Below are positions 1 to 6,811 of a stretch of DNA of 8,554 nucleotides, piece by piece. The translations under genes and the position numbers were made by a program. The notes below the pieces were generated by a model. The model was not told where the DNA came from, did no database searches, and worked only from the letters and a program-made list of their open reading frames with translations. Source of the DNA: Fidelibacterota bacterium (GTDB lineage Bacteria > Fidelibacterota > UBA2242); the NCBI GenBank assembly GCA_003645845.1, contig QNCV01000091.1, positions 1 through 8,554 on the forward strand, read 5' to 3'. The number at the start of each line of letters is the position of its first letter. Within the stretch, counting starts at the first letter, position 1.

Positions 1-98
1 CCCTTTTGTGTGATATGCGTATATATTTCCGTTGTTTTTGAGCTGTTGTGCCCTAATAACTCCTGAATATATCTCAAATCTGATATTAGGCATGCCAT
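1..98 (-). pseudogene. C-terminal remnant of a tyrosine recombinase/integrase, running off the left edge
   Basis: Read on the minus strand, positions 80 to 3 encode an uninterrupted stretch beginning DLRYIQELLGH and continuing through TTEIYTH to the window edge. This is the C-terminal signature of XerC/XerD-like tyrosine recombinases: the LGH histidine (codon 48-50) and, nine residues later, the nucleophilic tyrosine of IYTH (codon 21-23). The usual preceding block with the LRHSFATHLL-type HxxR motif is missing. In its place the frame reads MACLIS from an ATG at 96-98 and then sequence with no resemblance to the family. The frame stays open back to a TGA at 294-296 only because it passes through short palindromic repeats. 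I therefore read it as a truncated, probably inactive copy. Up to a few tens of residues of the C-terminus should lie beyond position 1. Motif identity is firm; pseudogene status is inferred. Confidence 0.72.
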
Positions 99-162
99 CT
101 CATTTTCCGTTACCGTTGGTTTTAATTTATGTAGTTTCCGCTCTTTTGCAACAAAAAATATC

Positions 163-276
163 AACCTGTCAGGTTTATTCAGTTTTGCTATACCGGGATA
201 GATTACCTTAAGAAACCTGACAGGTTTATTAGATTTTTTCACCCCGGAGTGATTATCCAATGAAATCTGACAGATT
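163..276. repeat. Three short palindromes at about 50-bp period (degenerate tandem repeat)
   Basis: Three near-identical palindromes lie at 163-175 (AACCTGTCAGGTT), 213-227 (AAACCTGACAGGTTT) and 264-276 (AATCTGACAGATT), with centres at 169, 220 and 270. The DNA between copies also aligns loosely: both spacers start TTTATT and contain a T-run, a CCGG and a GATTA. The whole is best seen as about 2.3 copies of a diverged ~50-bp unit. Each palindrome can fold as a 5- to 6-bp stem with a 3-nt loop. Copy 2 is followed on the plus strand by a T6 run (233-238 area), and copy 1 on the minus strand by GATATTTTTT, so either could act as a weak terminator. The repeats are too short and too degenerate to be CRISPR. 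Function unknown. Confidence 0.7.
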
Positions 277-628
277 GATTCCGGCTGTGTCTCTCACGTT
301 TCAAGTTCCATCAGTTACTCAGACCTGACGAATCCGGAACCGAATGAATTCGGTGTTGGGTTTGGTTTGAGTTTGCATCCCCCGAATACTTCACCGGTTC
401 CGTATAAGTATTCTCTGAGAAAGTCTCGGTTTGGAAGTATGGTAGCCAATCTATCCTGTTACTATGAGTCGTAAACAATTCCCATTGGATTCGTCGGGCA
501 GGGGGCGTAACGACGCAGGAGCGTCGTGACGAGTGGGAAATGCGCGAATCCCCAGATAATATTCAAAAAACCACCGATAATCGCCAGCTAACGATGTTTC
601 ATACCATCACATCATCATTTACATGATT
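277..628. other. Gene-free stretch rich in inverted repeats
   Basis: No convincing gene is present. Several inverted repeats are visible. CGGAACCG at 335-342 pairs with CGGTTCCG at 395-402. ACCGAAT and ATTCGGT form a near-contiguous palindrome at 339-354. GAATACTT at 384-391 pairs with AAGTATTC at 406-413 across a 14-nt loop. TTCTCTGAGAA at 411-421 is palindromic. GGATTCG at 487-493 pairs with CGAATCC at 545-551 around the stronger palindrome at 506-531. A plus-strand frame is open from 271 to a TAA at 472-474 (68 codons), but its only ATG is at 439, near the end. A minus-strand frame is open from 458 to 318. Neither resembles a protein I know. It may be structured RNA or decayed repeat DNA; nothing decides between these. 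Confidence 0.45.
506..531. repeat. REP-like palindrome, copy 1 (11-bp arms, AGGA loop)
   Basis: Arms CGTAACGACGC (506-516) and GCGTCGTGACG (521-531) flank the loop AGGA and pair at 10 of 11 positions. The reverse complement of 507-533 matches 8333-8359 at 25 of 27 positions, so this is one of two copies of the same element in opposite orientations on either side of the four-gene block. No T-tract follows on either strand, which argues against an intrinsic terminator. The form resembles repetitive extragenic palindromes (REP); family membership is inferred. Confidence 0.75.
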
Positions 629-684
629 ACTTTAAACTTTATACTTTATACTTTAAACTTTGAACTTTGAACTTTGAACTTTGA
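629..684. repeat. Tandem array of eight 7-bp units (ACTTTRA-like)
   Basis: Eight consecutive heptamers occur without a gap: ACTTTAA, ACTTTAT, ACTTTAT, ACTTTAA, then ACTTTGA four times. The last four are identical, so the end next to rubrerythrin is the more homogeneous, perhaps younger, part. The array stops 8 bp before the rubrerythrin stop codon (read on plus). An 8-bp direct repeat, ACCAGTTC at 685-692 and 695-702, straddles that stop codon, so the gene's last bases are partly duplicated next to the array. Short heptameric tandem repeats are known from several bacterial groups. Copy number probably varies between strains by slippage. Confidence 0.88.
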
Positions 685-692
685 ACCAGTTC

Positions 693-1265
693 CTACCAGT
701 TCTCTCCCAGAACCTCAAAATGGGCTTGCGGATGAGCGCAGGCCGGGCAGATTTCAGGGGCTTCCGTTGCTTCGATGATGAAACCGCAGTTCATACAGCG
801 CCAGACCACCGGTTCGTCCTTTTTGAAAACCTTGCCGTCTTCAATGTTTTTTGCCAGATCGTTATACCGTTTTTCATGCTGTTTTTCAGCAATGGAGACT
901 GCGTCAAACACATCGGCGATCTGATCGAACCCTTCTTCACGGGCGGTCTTCGCGAAACCGGGATACATATCGCTCCACTCTTCATGTTCGCCCGCGGCGG
1001 CGGCTTTCAGGTTATCCAGTGTGCTGCCGATGACCCCCGCCGGAAAAGCGGCCTTTACCTCGACCGTGCCCCCTTTCAGGAATTTGAAAAAGCGTTTGGC
1101 GTGTTCACGTTCCTGATTAGCGGTTTCTTCAAAGATTTCCGCAATCTGGCGATAGCCCTCTTTGCGCGCCTTCGAGGCAAAATAGGTATAGCGGTTGCGG
1201 GCCTGTGATTCACCGGCAAAAGCGGTGAGCAGGTTTTTTTCCGTCTGACTTCCTATAAAATCCAT
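693..1265 (-). CDS. rbr: Rubrerythrin (diiron peroxidase with C-terminal rubredoxin domain)
   Basis: Cytoplasmic non-haem iron peroxidase that reduces hydrogen peroxide to water using electrons passed through its rubredoxin centre; typical of anaerobes and microaerophiles. The 190-residue length is normal. Residues 1-140 form the ferritin-like four-helix domain, with the diiron ligands at the expected spacing: Glu19, Glu52 and His55 (ExxH), Glu93, Glu96, Glu127 and His130. Residues 155-190 are the rubredoxin domain, with CMNC at 157-160 and CPAC at 173-176, ending in the usual HPQAHFE. All metal ligands are present, so it should be active. The start is supported by a Shine-Dalgarno AGAGGA (around 1273-1278) about 8 nt upstream. 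It lies 119 nt downstream of gltB on the same strand, so co-transcription is possible but a separate promoter is equally likely. Electron donor unknown from this window. Confidence 0.97.
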   Translation of the reverse strand: MDFIGSQTEKNLLTAFAGESQARNRYTYFASKARKEGYRQIAEIFEETANQEREHAKRFFKFLKGGTVEVKAAFPAGVIGSTLDNLKAAAAGEHEEWSDMYPGFAKTAREEGFDQIADVFDAVSIAEKQHEKRYNDLAKNIEDGKVFKKDEPVVWRCMNCGFIIEATEAPEICPACAHPQAHFEVLGENW

Positions 1266-1319
1266 TTCTATTTCCTCTGTTGATTAATCATGTTACTTTA
1301 CAATATTATTAAAATATTT

Positions 1320-1348
1320 CAAAATATGAAGGAAAAACTTGTCGCAAA
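1320..1348 (-). promoter_or_regulatory. Possible Bacteroidota-type promoter for rubrerythrin
   Basis: On the minus strand TTTG (1345-1348) is followed after 18 nt by TATTTTG (1320-1326). This is close to the TTTG-N19-TAnnTTTG promoter pattern of Bacteroidota but one base short in the -7 box. It would give a leader of about 50 nt before the rubrerythrin ATG. The gap is AT-rich, so chance matches are likely. No PerR-type operator could be made out. Confidence 0.25.
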
Positions 1349-1384
1349 ATACCGTTTTTATACCAGTGACGATTTGCATTTTTG

Positions 1385-4300
1385 CTAATTGTTGAGTAAT
1401 CCGCTCAAACGCGCATAAATTTGCTGATTGTAAATATCTCTGAAATTGATTGCGTCCAGTGTGAGCGGCACGATTTTCCTCAGATGTTTCTTTTCCGATT
1501 CCCAGGAATTTAAGATTCCTTCCGCCGTAACCGAGCGGGTAAAGAAGTGGTGGCGGCGAATCAGATTGTGCAGCAAGAGATAATCGGCGTCGTTCAATTC
1601 ATCCGTCCGGACGTAGTCCGTGTTAATGAAACTGAAATCGTGGTCATTTTTTCGGTAAAGGTAGGCAACGCCTCCGGTCATTCCGGCGCCGAAATTGTTG
1701 CCGGTTTCGCCGAGAACAATTACTATTCCGCGGGTCATATATTCGCAGCAGTGATTGCCGACACCTTCGACCACGGCCGTTGCGCCGCTGTTTCGGACAG
1801 CGAACCGTTCGCCCGCCCTCCCGGCGGCGAACAGGGTTCCGCCCGTTGCTCCGTAAAGCGTAACGTTTCCGATAATGGTGTGATTTTTCTCGTGTTGCCG
1901 GATCATTTTGGGCAGCCGGATAGCAATCAGACCGCCGCTCATTCCCTTGCCCACATAGTCATTTGCCACGCCCCGCAGATTCAATTCGATTCCGTCACAG
2001 AGAAAAGCGCCCAGGCTTTGACCGGCGACGCCATCCAGTTTATAACGAATTAATCCTTTGAAATTGCCCCGGTCGAATAAGCGGGCCAATTCTCCGGCCA
2101 TACGGGTTCCGATGGAGCGGTCTGTGTTGGAGACTTTGCGGGTTACTACAGCCTGGCCATGAGTCAGCAGCGCGGTGCGGACTTCATCGATGACCGAATC
2201 GTCGAAATGAGGTGTAGACTGTTTCGAAGTCCTGCTAACCTTTGTTTTGTAATTTTCAACCGGTTTGTCATCATGATTTCCATGAATGATTCCGGACAGG
2301 TCCACGCCCCGGTTGTGCAGGAAATCTCTGAGGGCCGGATTCAGCTTCAGCCGGTAACTCCGACCGATAATATCATCCATTTTTGCAGCGCCCATTTCGG
2401 AGAGATGTTTTCGGATATTCAGAGCGACGGCGTTGAAATAGTTGCGAATATGCTCCGGTTTCCCTCTGAATAATTTTTGCAGTCGTTCATCCTGGGTGGC
2501 GATGCCCACCCTGCATGTATTCAGGTGGCATTTGCGATCCATGATGCAGCCAATGGCAATCAGAGCCGCAGTTCCAAAATCATACTCCTCCGCACCCAGT
2601 AAAGCGGCGATAATGACATCGCGGGCGCCGATCAAACCACCGTCGACGCGTAAAATGACTCGGTCGCGCAATCGATTGGCTGTGAGCGCCTGATGGGTTT
2701 CGGCTAGTCCGATTTCCCAGGGAAAGCCCACGTGTTTCTGTGAGCCCATTGGGGCTGCGCCGGTTCCGCCGTCTGCTCCTGAAATCAGAACGATATCGGC
2801 GCCGGCCTTGACAACACCGCAGGCTACCGTTCCCACACCGGGCTGGGCAACCAGTTTGACGGATACAGGCACCCGGGGATTGACCTGCTTCAGGTCAAAT
2901 ATCAACTGGGCGATGTCTTCGATGCTGTAAATGTCGTGATGAGGTGGGGGTGATATCAATTGCACTCCGGGAGTTGAAGAACGGGCTTGCGCAATCATCA
3001 CGGAAACTTTGTGTCCCGGCAGTTGTCCGCCCTCGCCGGGCTTGGCGCCCTGGGCTATTTTTATCTGTATTTCCTGAGCCGCTGCCAGATAATCGACGGT
3101 GACGCCGAACCGTCCGCTGGCGACCTGCTTTGTGTGGGAGTTGGCCGAGAGATCCGGGTTGCTATGGGCGTAACGATCCGGAGGCTCGCCGCCTTCGCCT
3201 GTGTTGCTCCGACCGCCGATAAGCGTCATTCCTTTTGCCAGTACGCGATGGGCTCCGTCGGATATCGAGCCGAAAGACATTGCGCTGCATCCGAAACGGG
3301 CAAGAATATCCGTTGCCGGCTCAACCTGTTTAAGGGGAATGTCGGATTTTGAGTTGATGGAAAAAACATCGCGGAAGTGGACAATCTTCCGGTTCACCGC
3401 TGCATCCGTGGAAGCATTCACGGCCACTTTCCGGATTTGCTTAACAATATCCGGCGAAAAAGCGTGTTGTTCGCCGTTTTTCCGATGCCGAAAAAAACCG
3501 CGATCCTCCAGTTCGGTCCTGTCCGTTCCGAATGCATCCTTGTGGCACTCCATCAGGTACTGGCGAATCTGCGGAATGCCGATGCCACTGGTGACACATT
3601 CGATTGACGGCATATAGGCTTTGATTAGTTTTTGTGACAGACCGATAGCGTGAAACAGCATGCTTCCGTGGTAACTGGCGACCGTGGAAATTCCCATTTT
3701 TGACATAATCTTTAACAGGCCTTTTTCCAGGGCCCGACGATAATTGCCCATCCGTTCCGCCCAGTCCTCATCGGCAAAATATTCCCGGATGAGTTCATAG
3801 GCCATATAGGGATAAACGGCGCTTGCTCCCATTCCGATCAGGCAAGCCACATGGTGATCTTCAACCACATCGCCAGTGATGCAGATCAGTGAAACCCGGC
3901 TGCGTATCCGTTGCTCGCTGAGGTAATGGTGGACGGCCGATACCATCAGCGCCATGGGAATCGGCAGCGTCGTTTCGTTGAGGTTTTCATCGCTCAGGAA
4001 AATCAGTTTGCAACCGTTTTCTATTGCTTCCGCACATTCCCGTTTGATCCGTTGCAGCTGTTCTTCAAAATTGCAATTCAGGGGAATGTGACAGAGAATT
4101 TTTTTATGGGGAAACCAGTCGTGGTTTTGCATAAGTACCCGAATTTCCCGCGGCGAAAGCACCGGACTTTCCAGTTTTATGGCTCCGTTAAAACGCGGCT
4201 CTTTTGCCAGTAAATTTTCTTCACTACCCAGGAACAATGATAAGCTGGTGACAAGTTTTTCCCTGATCGGATCAATGGGGGGGTTGGTTACCTGGGCAAA

Positions 4301-5851
4301 ACTCTGTTGAAAATAATCGTATAAACGATGGTATTGAGAAGAGAGAACCGCCGGTGGAGTATCGTTGCCCATGGAACCGATCGGCTCCTGTCCGGTATTT
4401 GCCATGGGAACCAGGATATGACTCAGGTCTTCCAGACTCCAGCCGAAGGCCCGGCGCAAACGCTTATCGAAACCGCCGGCGGGGAGCGCAAAGTCACCGA
4501 ATTCCGCCTCAATGTCACCCCGCTCCAGCGCCATAAAATTTTTACGGATCAGTTCGGAATAGGGACCGCCGGAAGCGACCCGGGTCTTAATCGTCCGGTC
4601 GTCAATTATACCGCCGCCATCCAAGGCAAGTCCGAATATTTCACCGGAGGTCATGTGATGGTGAACCACTAGATTTTCGTCGGCAATATCGACGACTCCG
4701 GCTTCCGACGCCATGATAACCAGGCCGTCCTTGGTAATCGAATATCGCAGAGGTCGCAGACCGTTTCGGTCGAGTTTTGCGCCTACGAAGTCTCCATCGG
4801 TAAATACAACGGCGGCGGGGCCGTCCCATGGTTCCATATAATTTTCATGATAGATATAAAAGTCCCTCAGGGCCGGCGGGAAATTCCTGTCGTTGTATGG
4901 TTCGGGAATCAGCATCATAATACTGTGAAACATGCTCCGGCCGCTCCTGGACAGAAATTCGAAGGCATTGTCCAGGCTGAAGGAATCACTGCCGGAATTG
5001 GAAACAATCGGTTTAAGCGTATCCAGATGCGAATTCCAATAGGATGAACGGAGTTCCTTCTCCCGGGATTGCGACCACAAACGGTTCCCTTTTATCGTAT
5101 TGATTTCGCCGTTGTGCGCAATCATGCGAAAGGGCTGGGCCATATTCCAACTGGGATTTGTATTGGTCGAAAAGCGTTCGTGAAACAGCGCCACCCGGGC
5201 GATATAATCGGGATCGGTAAGATCGGGATAGAACTGATCGATCTGATTGGCGGTCATCAACCCTTTGTATACAATCGTTTTCGAGGATAGCGAACAGATA
5301 AAACTATCGGTATCCCAAGCCTTTATTTTGTTTTCTATTGCCCGCCTCAACAGATACAGATGAGATTCCGGATTCCGTTTAGCAGAGGCGGGAAGTGTCA
5401 TGAAAAACTGGACGATCCCGGGGCAGGTTTTGCGGGCTGTTTCGCCCAAAACCTGATGATTAACCGGCACATTACGGTAACCGATATATTTACTTTCATA
5501 TTTGCGGCACAGCTCGGCGAAGCTTTTTTCCAGGCGTTTGAATTTGCCTCTGTTTGTAAAAACAACGCCGATTGCCAGAGTTTCGTCGGGTTTAATGGTA
5601 TAGTTGAATTTCTGTTTAAGTATTTTCTGAAAATAATTGCGCGGGATGTCGGTAAGAATTCCACTCCCGTCGCCGGTCCGGCTATCGGCGGATTTTGCGC
5701 CGCGATGAGTCAAACGCTTTAGTGCTTCAATCGCCAGAGTAACGATCTCATGGCTGGGTTCGCCGGATATCCGCGCAATGAATCCCGTTCCGCATGAATC
5801 GTGATATTTTTCCGGATCGTAAAGGGTTGTTTTTATTTCGGTATTTCCCAT
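1385..5851 (-). CDS. gltB: Glutamate synthase (GOGAT) large subunit
   Basis: Makes two glutamates from glutamine and 2-oxoglutarate, the second half of ammonia assimilation with glutamine synthetase. At 1488 residues it is full length for a bacterial large subunit. Cys20, in DSCGTGF, is the glutaminase nucleophile expected after removal of a ~19-residue propeptide. The class II amidotransferase domain covers about 20-430, with NGEIN at 247-251. The FMN synthase domain follows, with NTGEGGE (883-889), the KPGEGGQLPG loop (937-946) and GADGGTGAAP (1025-1034). The 3Fe-4S cysteines are Cys1102, Cys1108 and Cys1113. The C-terminal GXGXG helix domain (about 1220-1400) contains YGATGG and RAGERFAVRNSGA. 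Only 13 residues separate DRY (892-894) from KQVASGRFG (908-916), so the ferredoxin loop of plant/cyanobacterial enzymes appears absent and an NADPH-type partner (GltD) is expected, but none is in the window. The start overlaps the dehydrogenase gene by 19 nt and has no clear Shine-Dalgarno, suggesting translational coupling. Confidence 0.97.
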   Translation of the reverse strand: MGNTEIKTTLYDPEKYHDSCGTGFIARISGEPSHEIVTLAIEALKRLTHRGAKSADSRTGDGSGILTDIPRNYFQKILKQKFNYTIKPDETLAIGVVFTNRGKFKRLEKSFAELCRKYESKYIGYRNVPVNHQVLGETARKTCPGIVQFFMTLPASAKRNPESHLYLLRRAIENKIKAWDTDSFICSLSSKTIVYKGLMTANQIDQFYPDLTDPDYIARVALFHERFSTNTNPSWNMAQPFRMIAHNGEINTIKGNRLWSQSREKELRSSYWNSHLDTLKPIVSNSGSDSFSLDNAFEFLSRSGRSMFHSIMMLIPEPYNDRNFPPALRDFYIYHENYMEPWDGPAAVVFTDGDFVGAKLDRNGLRPLRYSITKDGLVIMASEAGVVDIADENLVVHHHMTSGEIFGLALDGGGIIDDRTIKTRVASGGPYSELIRKNFMALERGDIEAEFGDFALPAGGFDKRLRRAFGWSLEDLSHILVPMANTGQEPIGSMGNDTPPAVLSSQYHRLYDYFQQSFAQVTNPPIDPIREKLVTSLSLFLGSEENLLAKEPRFNGAIKLESPVLSPREIRVLMQNHDWFPHKKILCHIPLNCNFEEQLQRIKRECAEAIENGCKLIFLSDENLNETTLPIPMALMVSAVHHYLSEQRIRSRVSLICITGDVVEDHHVACLIGMGASAVYPYMAYELIREYFADEDWAERMGNYRRALEKGLLKIMSKMGISTVASYHGSMLFHAIGLSQKLIKAYMPSIECVTSGIGIPQIRQYLMECHKDAFGTDRTELEDRGFFRHRKNGEQHAFSPDIVKQIRKVAVNASTDAAVNRKIVHFRDVFSINSKSDIPLKQVEPATDILARFGCSAMSFGSISDGAHRVLAKGMTLIGGRSNTGEGGEPPDRYAHSNPDLSANSHTKQVASGRFGVTVDYLAAAQEIQIKIAQGAKPGEGGQLPGHKVSVMIAQARSSTPGVQLISPPPHHDIYSIEDIAQLIFDLKQVNPRVPVSVKLVAQPGVGTVACGVVKAGADIVLISGADGGTGAAPMGSQKHVGFPWEIGLAETHQALTANRLRDRVILRVDGGLIGARDVIIAALLGAEEYDFGTAALIAIGCIMDRKCHLNTCRVGIATQDERLQKLFRGKPEHIRNYFNAVALNIRKHLSEMGAAKMDDIIGRSYRLKLNPALRDFLHNRGVDLSGIIHGNHDDKPVENYKTKVSRTSKQSTPHFDDSVIDEVRTALLTHGQAVVTRKVSNTDRSIGTRMAGELARLFDRGNFKGLIRYKLDGVAGQSLGAFLCDGIELNLRGVANDYVGKGMSGGLIAIRLPKMIRQHEKNHTIIGNVTLYGATGGTLFAAGRAGERFAVRNSGATAVVEGVGNHCCEYMTRGIVIVLGETGNNFGAGMTGGVAYLYRKNDHDFSFINTDYVRTDELNDADYLLLHNLIRRHHFFTRSVTAEGILNSWESEKKHLRKIVPLTLDAINFRDIYNQQIYARLSGLLNN

Positions 5852-6804
5852 AATAATTTTTCGTGATTTATGAAGTGTTCAATTTGTCGCACCGACTGTT
5901 CCGATTTACGCACTACGGCTTCTTCCGTATTGAATGCATTATGCGGGGTTTGAATTACGTTCGGGTAATTTGCCAGTTCGCGGACGATCTTCAATTCCGG
6001 GTTTTTAACCTCAGTGCCTGTGCGTAAGGCCATTCCCAGTTCATTTTCAAAGGGGTAAACATCCATGGCAACTCCGCCCAGAATACCTTCATCGAGCAGA
6101 CGTTTTATATCTGATGGAATGGACTGCTCGCCGCGGGCAATATTGATAAACAGTGCGCCGGGTTTGGCGTTTTTCAGTTTTTTGTAATTGAAATAGCCGG
6201 TGTTCTCGGGGGTCAGGTTCATGGCAGTGACTATAATGTCCGCCATGCTTACTTTATCCTCAAAATTTACATAGTCAACGTCATCATGCTTCTTAACGAT
6301 ATCGACACCGTAAACGGTCATGTCCAGTCCGCGGCCAATACGGACAATTTCATATCCAATATTACCGACGCCTACAACCAGCAGCACCTTGTTCTGAACT
6401 TCCCGGCCGGTGATACCGTCGCGGTCAAATGAGGAAAATTGCTTTATCTGGACGGGTAATTTCCGGGTCAGCGCCATCCAGAGCAGCATGGCCTGCTCGG
6501 CGACAGAGCGATTGCAATACAAGGGCAAATAGCCAAAATGAACCGTGGGTTTTGCTTTCCTGCGCAAAGTTTTGTAATAATCATAACCGGTGCTGCGACT
6601 CAGAAAGGCTTTGACCTGATTCAGCCATTCATCGGGAACAATGGTTTGAGTGCGAGTGCTGATGATATCTGCCGGTGGGTCGGTATGATTGCATTCCTGG
6701 ATGGTTTTATAGGTGAATCCGGCCTTAACCGATGACGGCAGGAAATGCCGCAGTTGCCGCTCTTCTTCTTCAAAGGCTTCGTAAAAATAGACGTCGTACT
6801 TCAT
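5833..6804 (-). CDS. D-isomer-specific 2-hydroxyacid dehydrogenase (NAD-binding), substrate unknown
   Basis: Soluble oxidoreductase that interconverts a 2-oxoacid and a D-2-hydroxyacid with a nicotinamide cofactor. The 323-residue length is typical. The Rossmann motif GVGNIG is at 145-150, and Asp168 at the end of the second strand (YGVDIV) favours NAD over NADP. The catalytic triad is in place: Arg224 (NIARG), Glu253 (DVYPFE) and His288 (TPHNAF). The hinge segment before the NAD domain reads FDRDGITGREVQNK, reminiscent of D-lactate dehydrogenase-like members, but the substrate cannot be told from sequence. The N-terminal 90 residues, which shape the substrate pocket, look divergent. It begins 7 nt after the aminotransferase stop and ends inside gltB, so it is very probably part of that operon, and a role in 2-oxoacid metabolism linked to transamination is a reasonable inference. 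The Shine-Dalgarno is weak (AAAGA). Confidence 0.88.
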   Translation of the reverse strand: MKYDVYFYEAFEEEERQLRHFLPSSVKAGFTYKTIQECNHTDPPADIISTRTQTIVPDEWLNQVKAFLSRSTGYDYYKTLRRKAKPTVHFGYLPLYCNRSVAEQAMLLWMALTRKLPVQIKQFSSFDRDGITGREVQNKVLLVVGVGNIGYEIVRIGRGLDMTVYGVDIVKKHDDVDYVNFEDKVSMADIIVTAMNLTPENTGYFNYKKLKNAKPGALFINIARGEQSIPSDIKRLLDEGILGGVAMDVYPFENELGMALRTGTEVKNPELKIVRELANYPNVIQTPHNAFNTEEAVVRKSEQSVRQIEHFINHEKLLWEIPK

Positions 6805-6811
6805 ATTATCT

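Noticed and set aside
163..276. CRISPR array
   Set aside because: Regular 50-bp spacing drew attention, but the repeated part is only 13-15 bp, differs between copies, and the spacers resemble each other; no cas gene is nearby.
506..531. Intrinsic terminator for the rubrerythrin transcript
   Set aside because: The hairpin is strong, but the minus strand continues with a C/G-rich stretch and no T-run.
277..628. tRNA or other known RNA gene
   Set aside because: Hairpins are present but there is no T-loop GTTCRANNC motif, acceptor pairing or CCA end.
681..1208. Plus-strand open frame of 175 codons over rubrerythrin
   Set aside because: It is antisense to a gene whose metal-binding residues are all intact; it begins within the heptamer array and matches no family I know.
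1266..1384. PerR/Fur-type operator or terminator between gltB and rubrerythrin
   Set aside because: The stretch is AT-rich with loose repeats such as AATATT, but no convincing operator palindrome and only a weak long-loop hairpin without a T-run.
1547..4672. Several plus-strand open frames of 60-170 codons inside gltB
   Set aside because: They are antisense shadows of a complete, well-conserved gene and show no domain motifs of their own.
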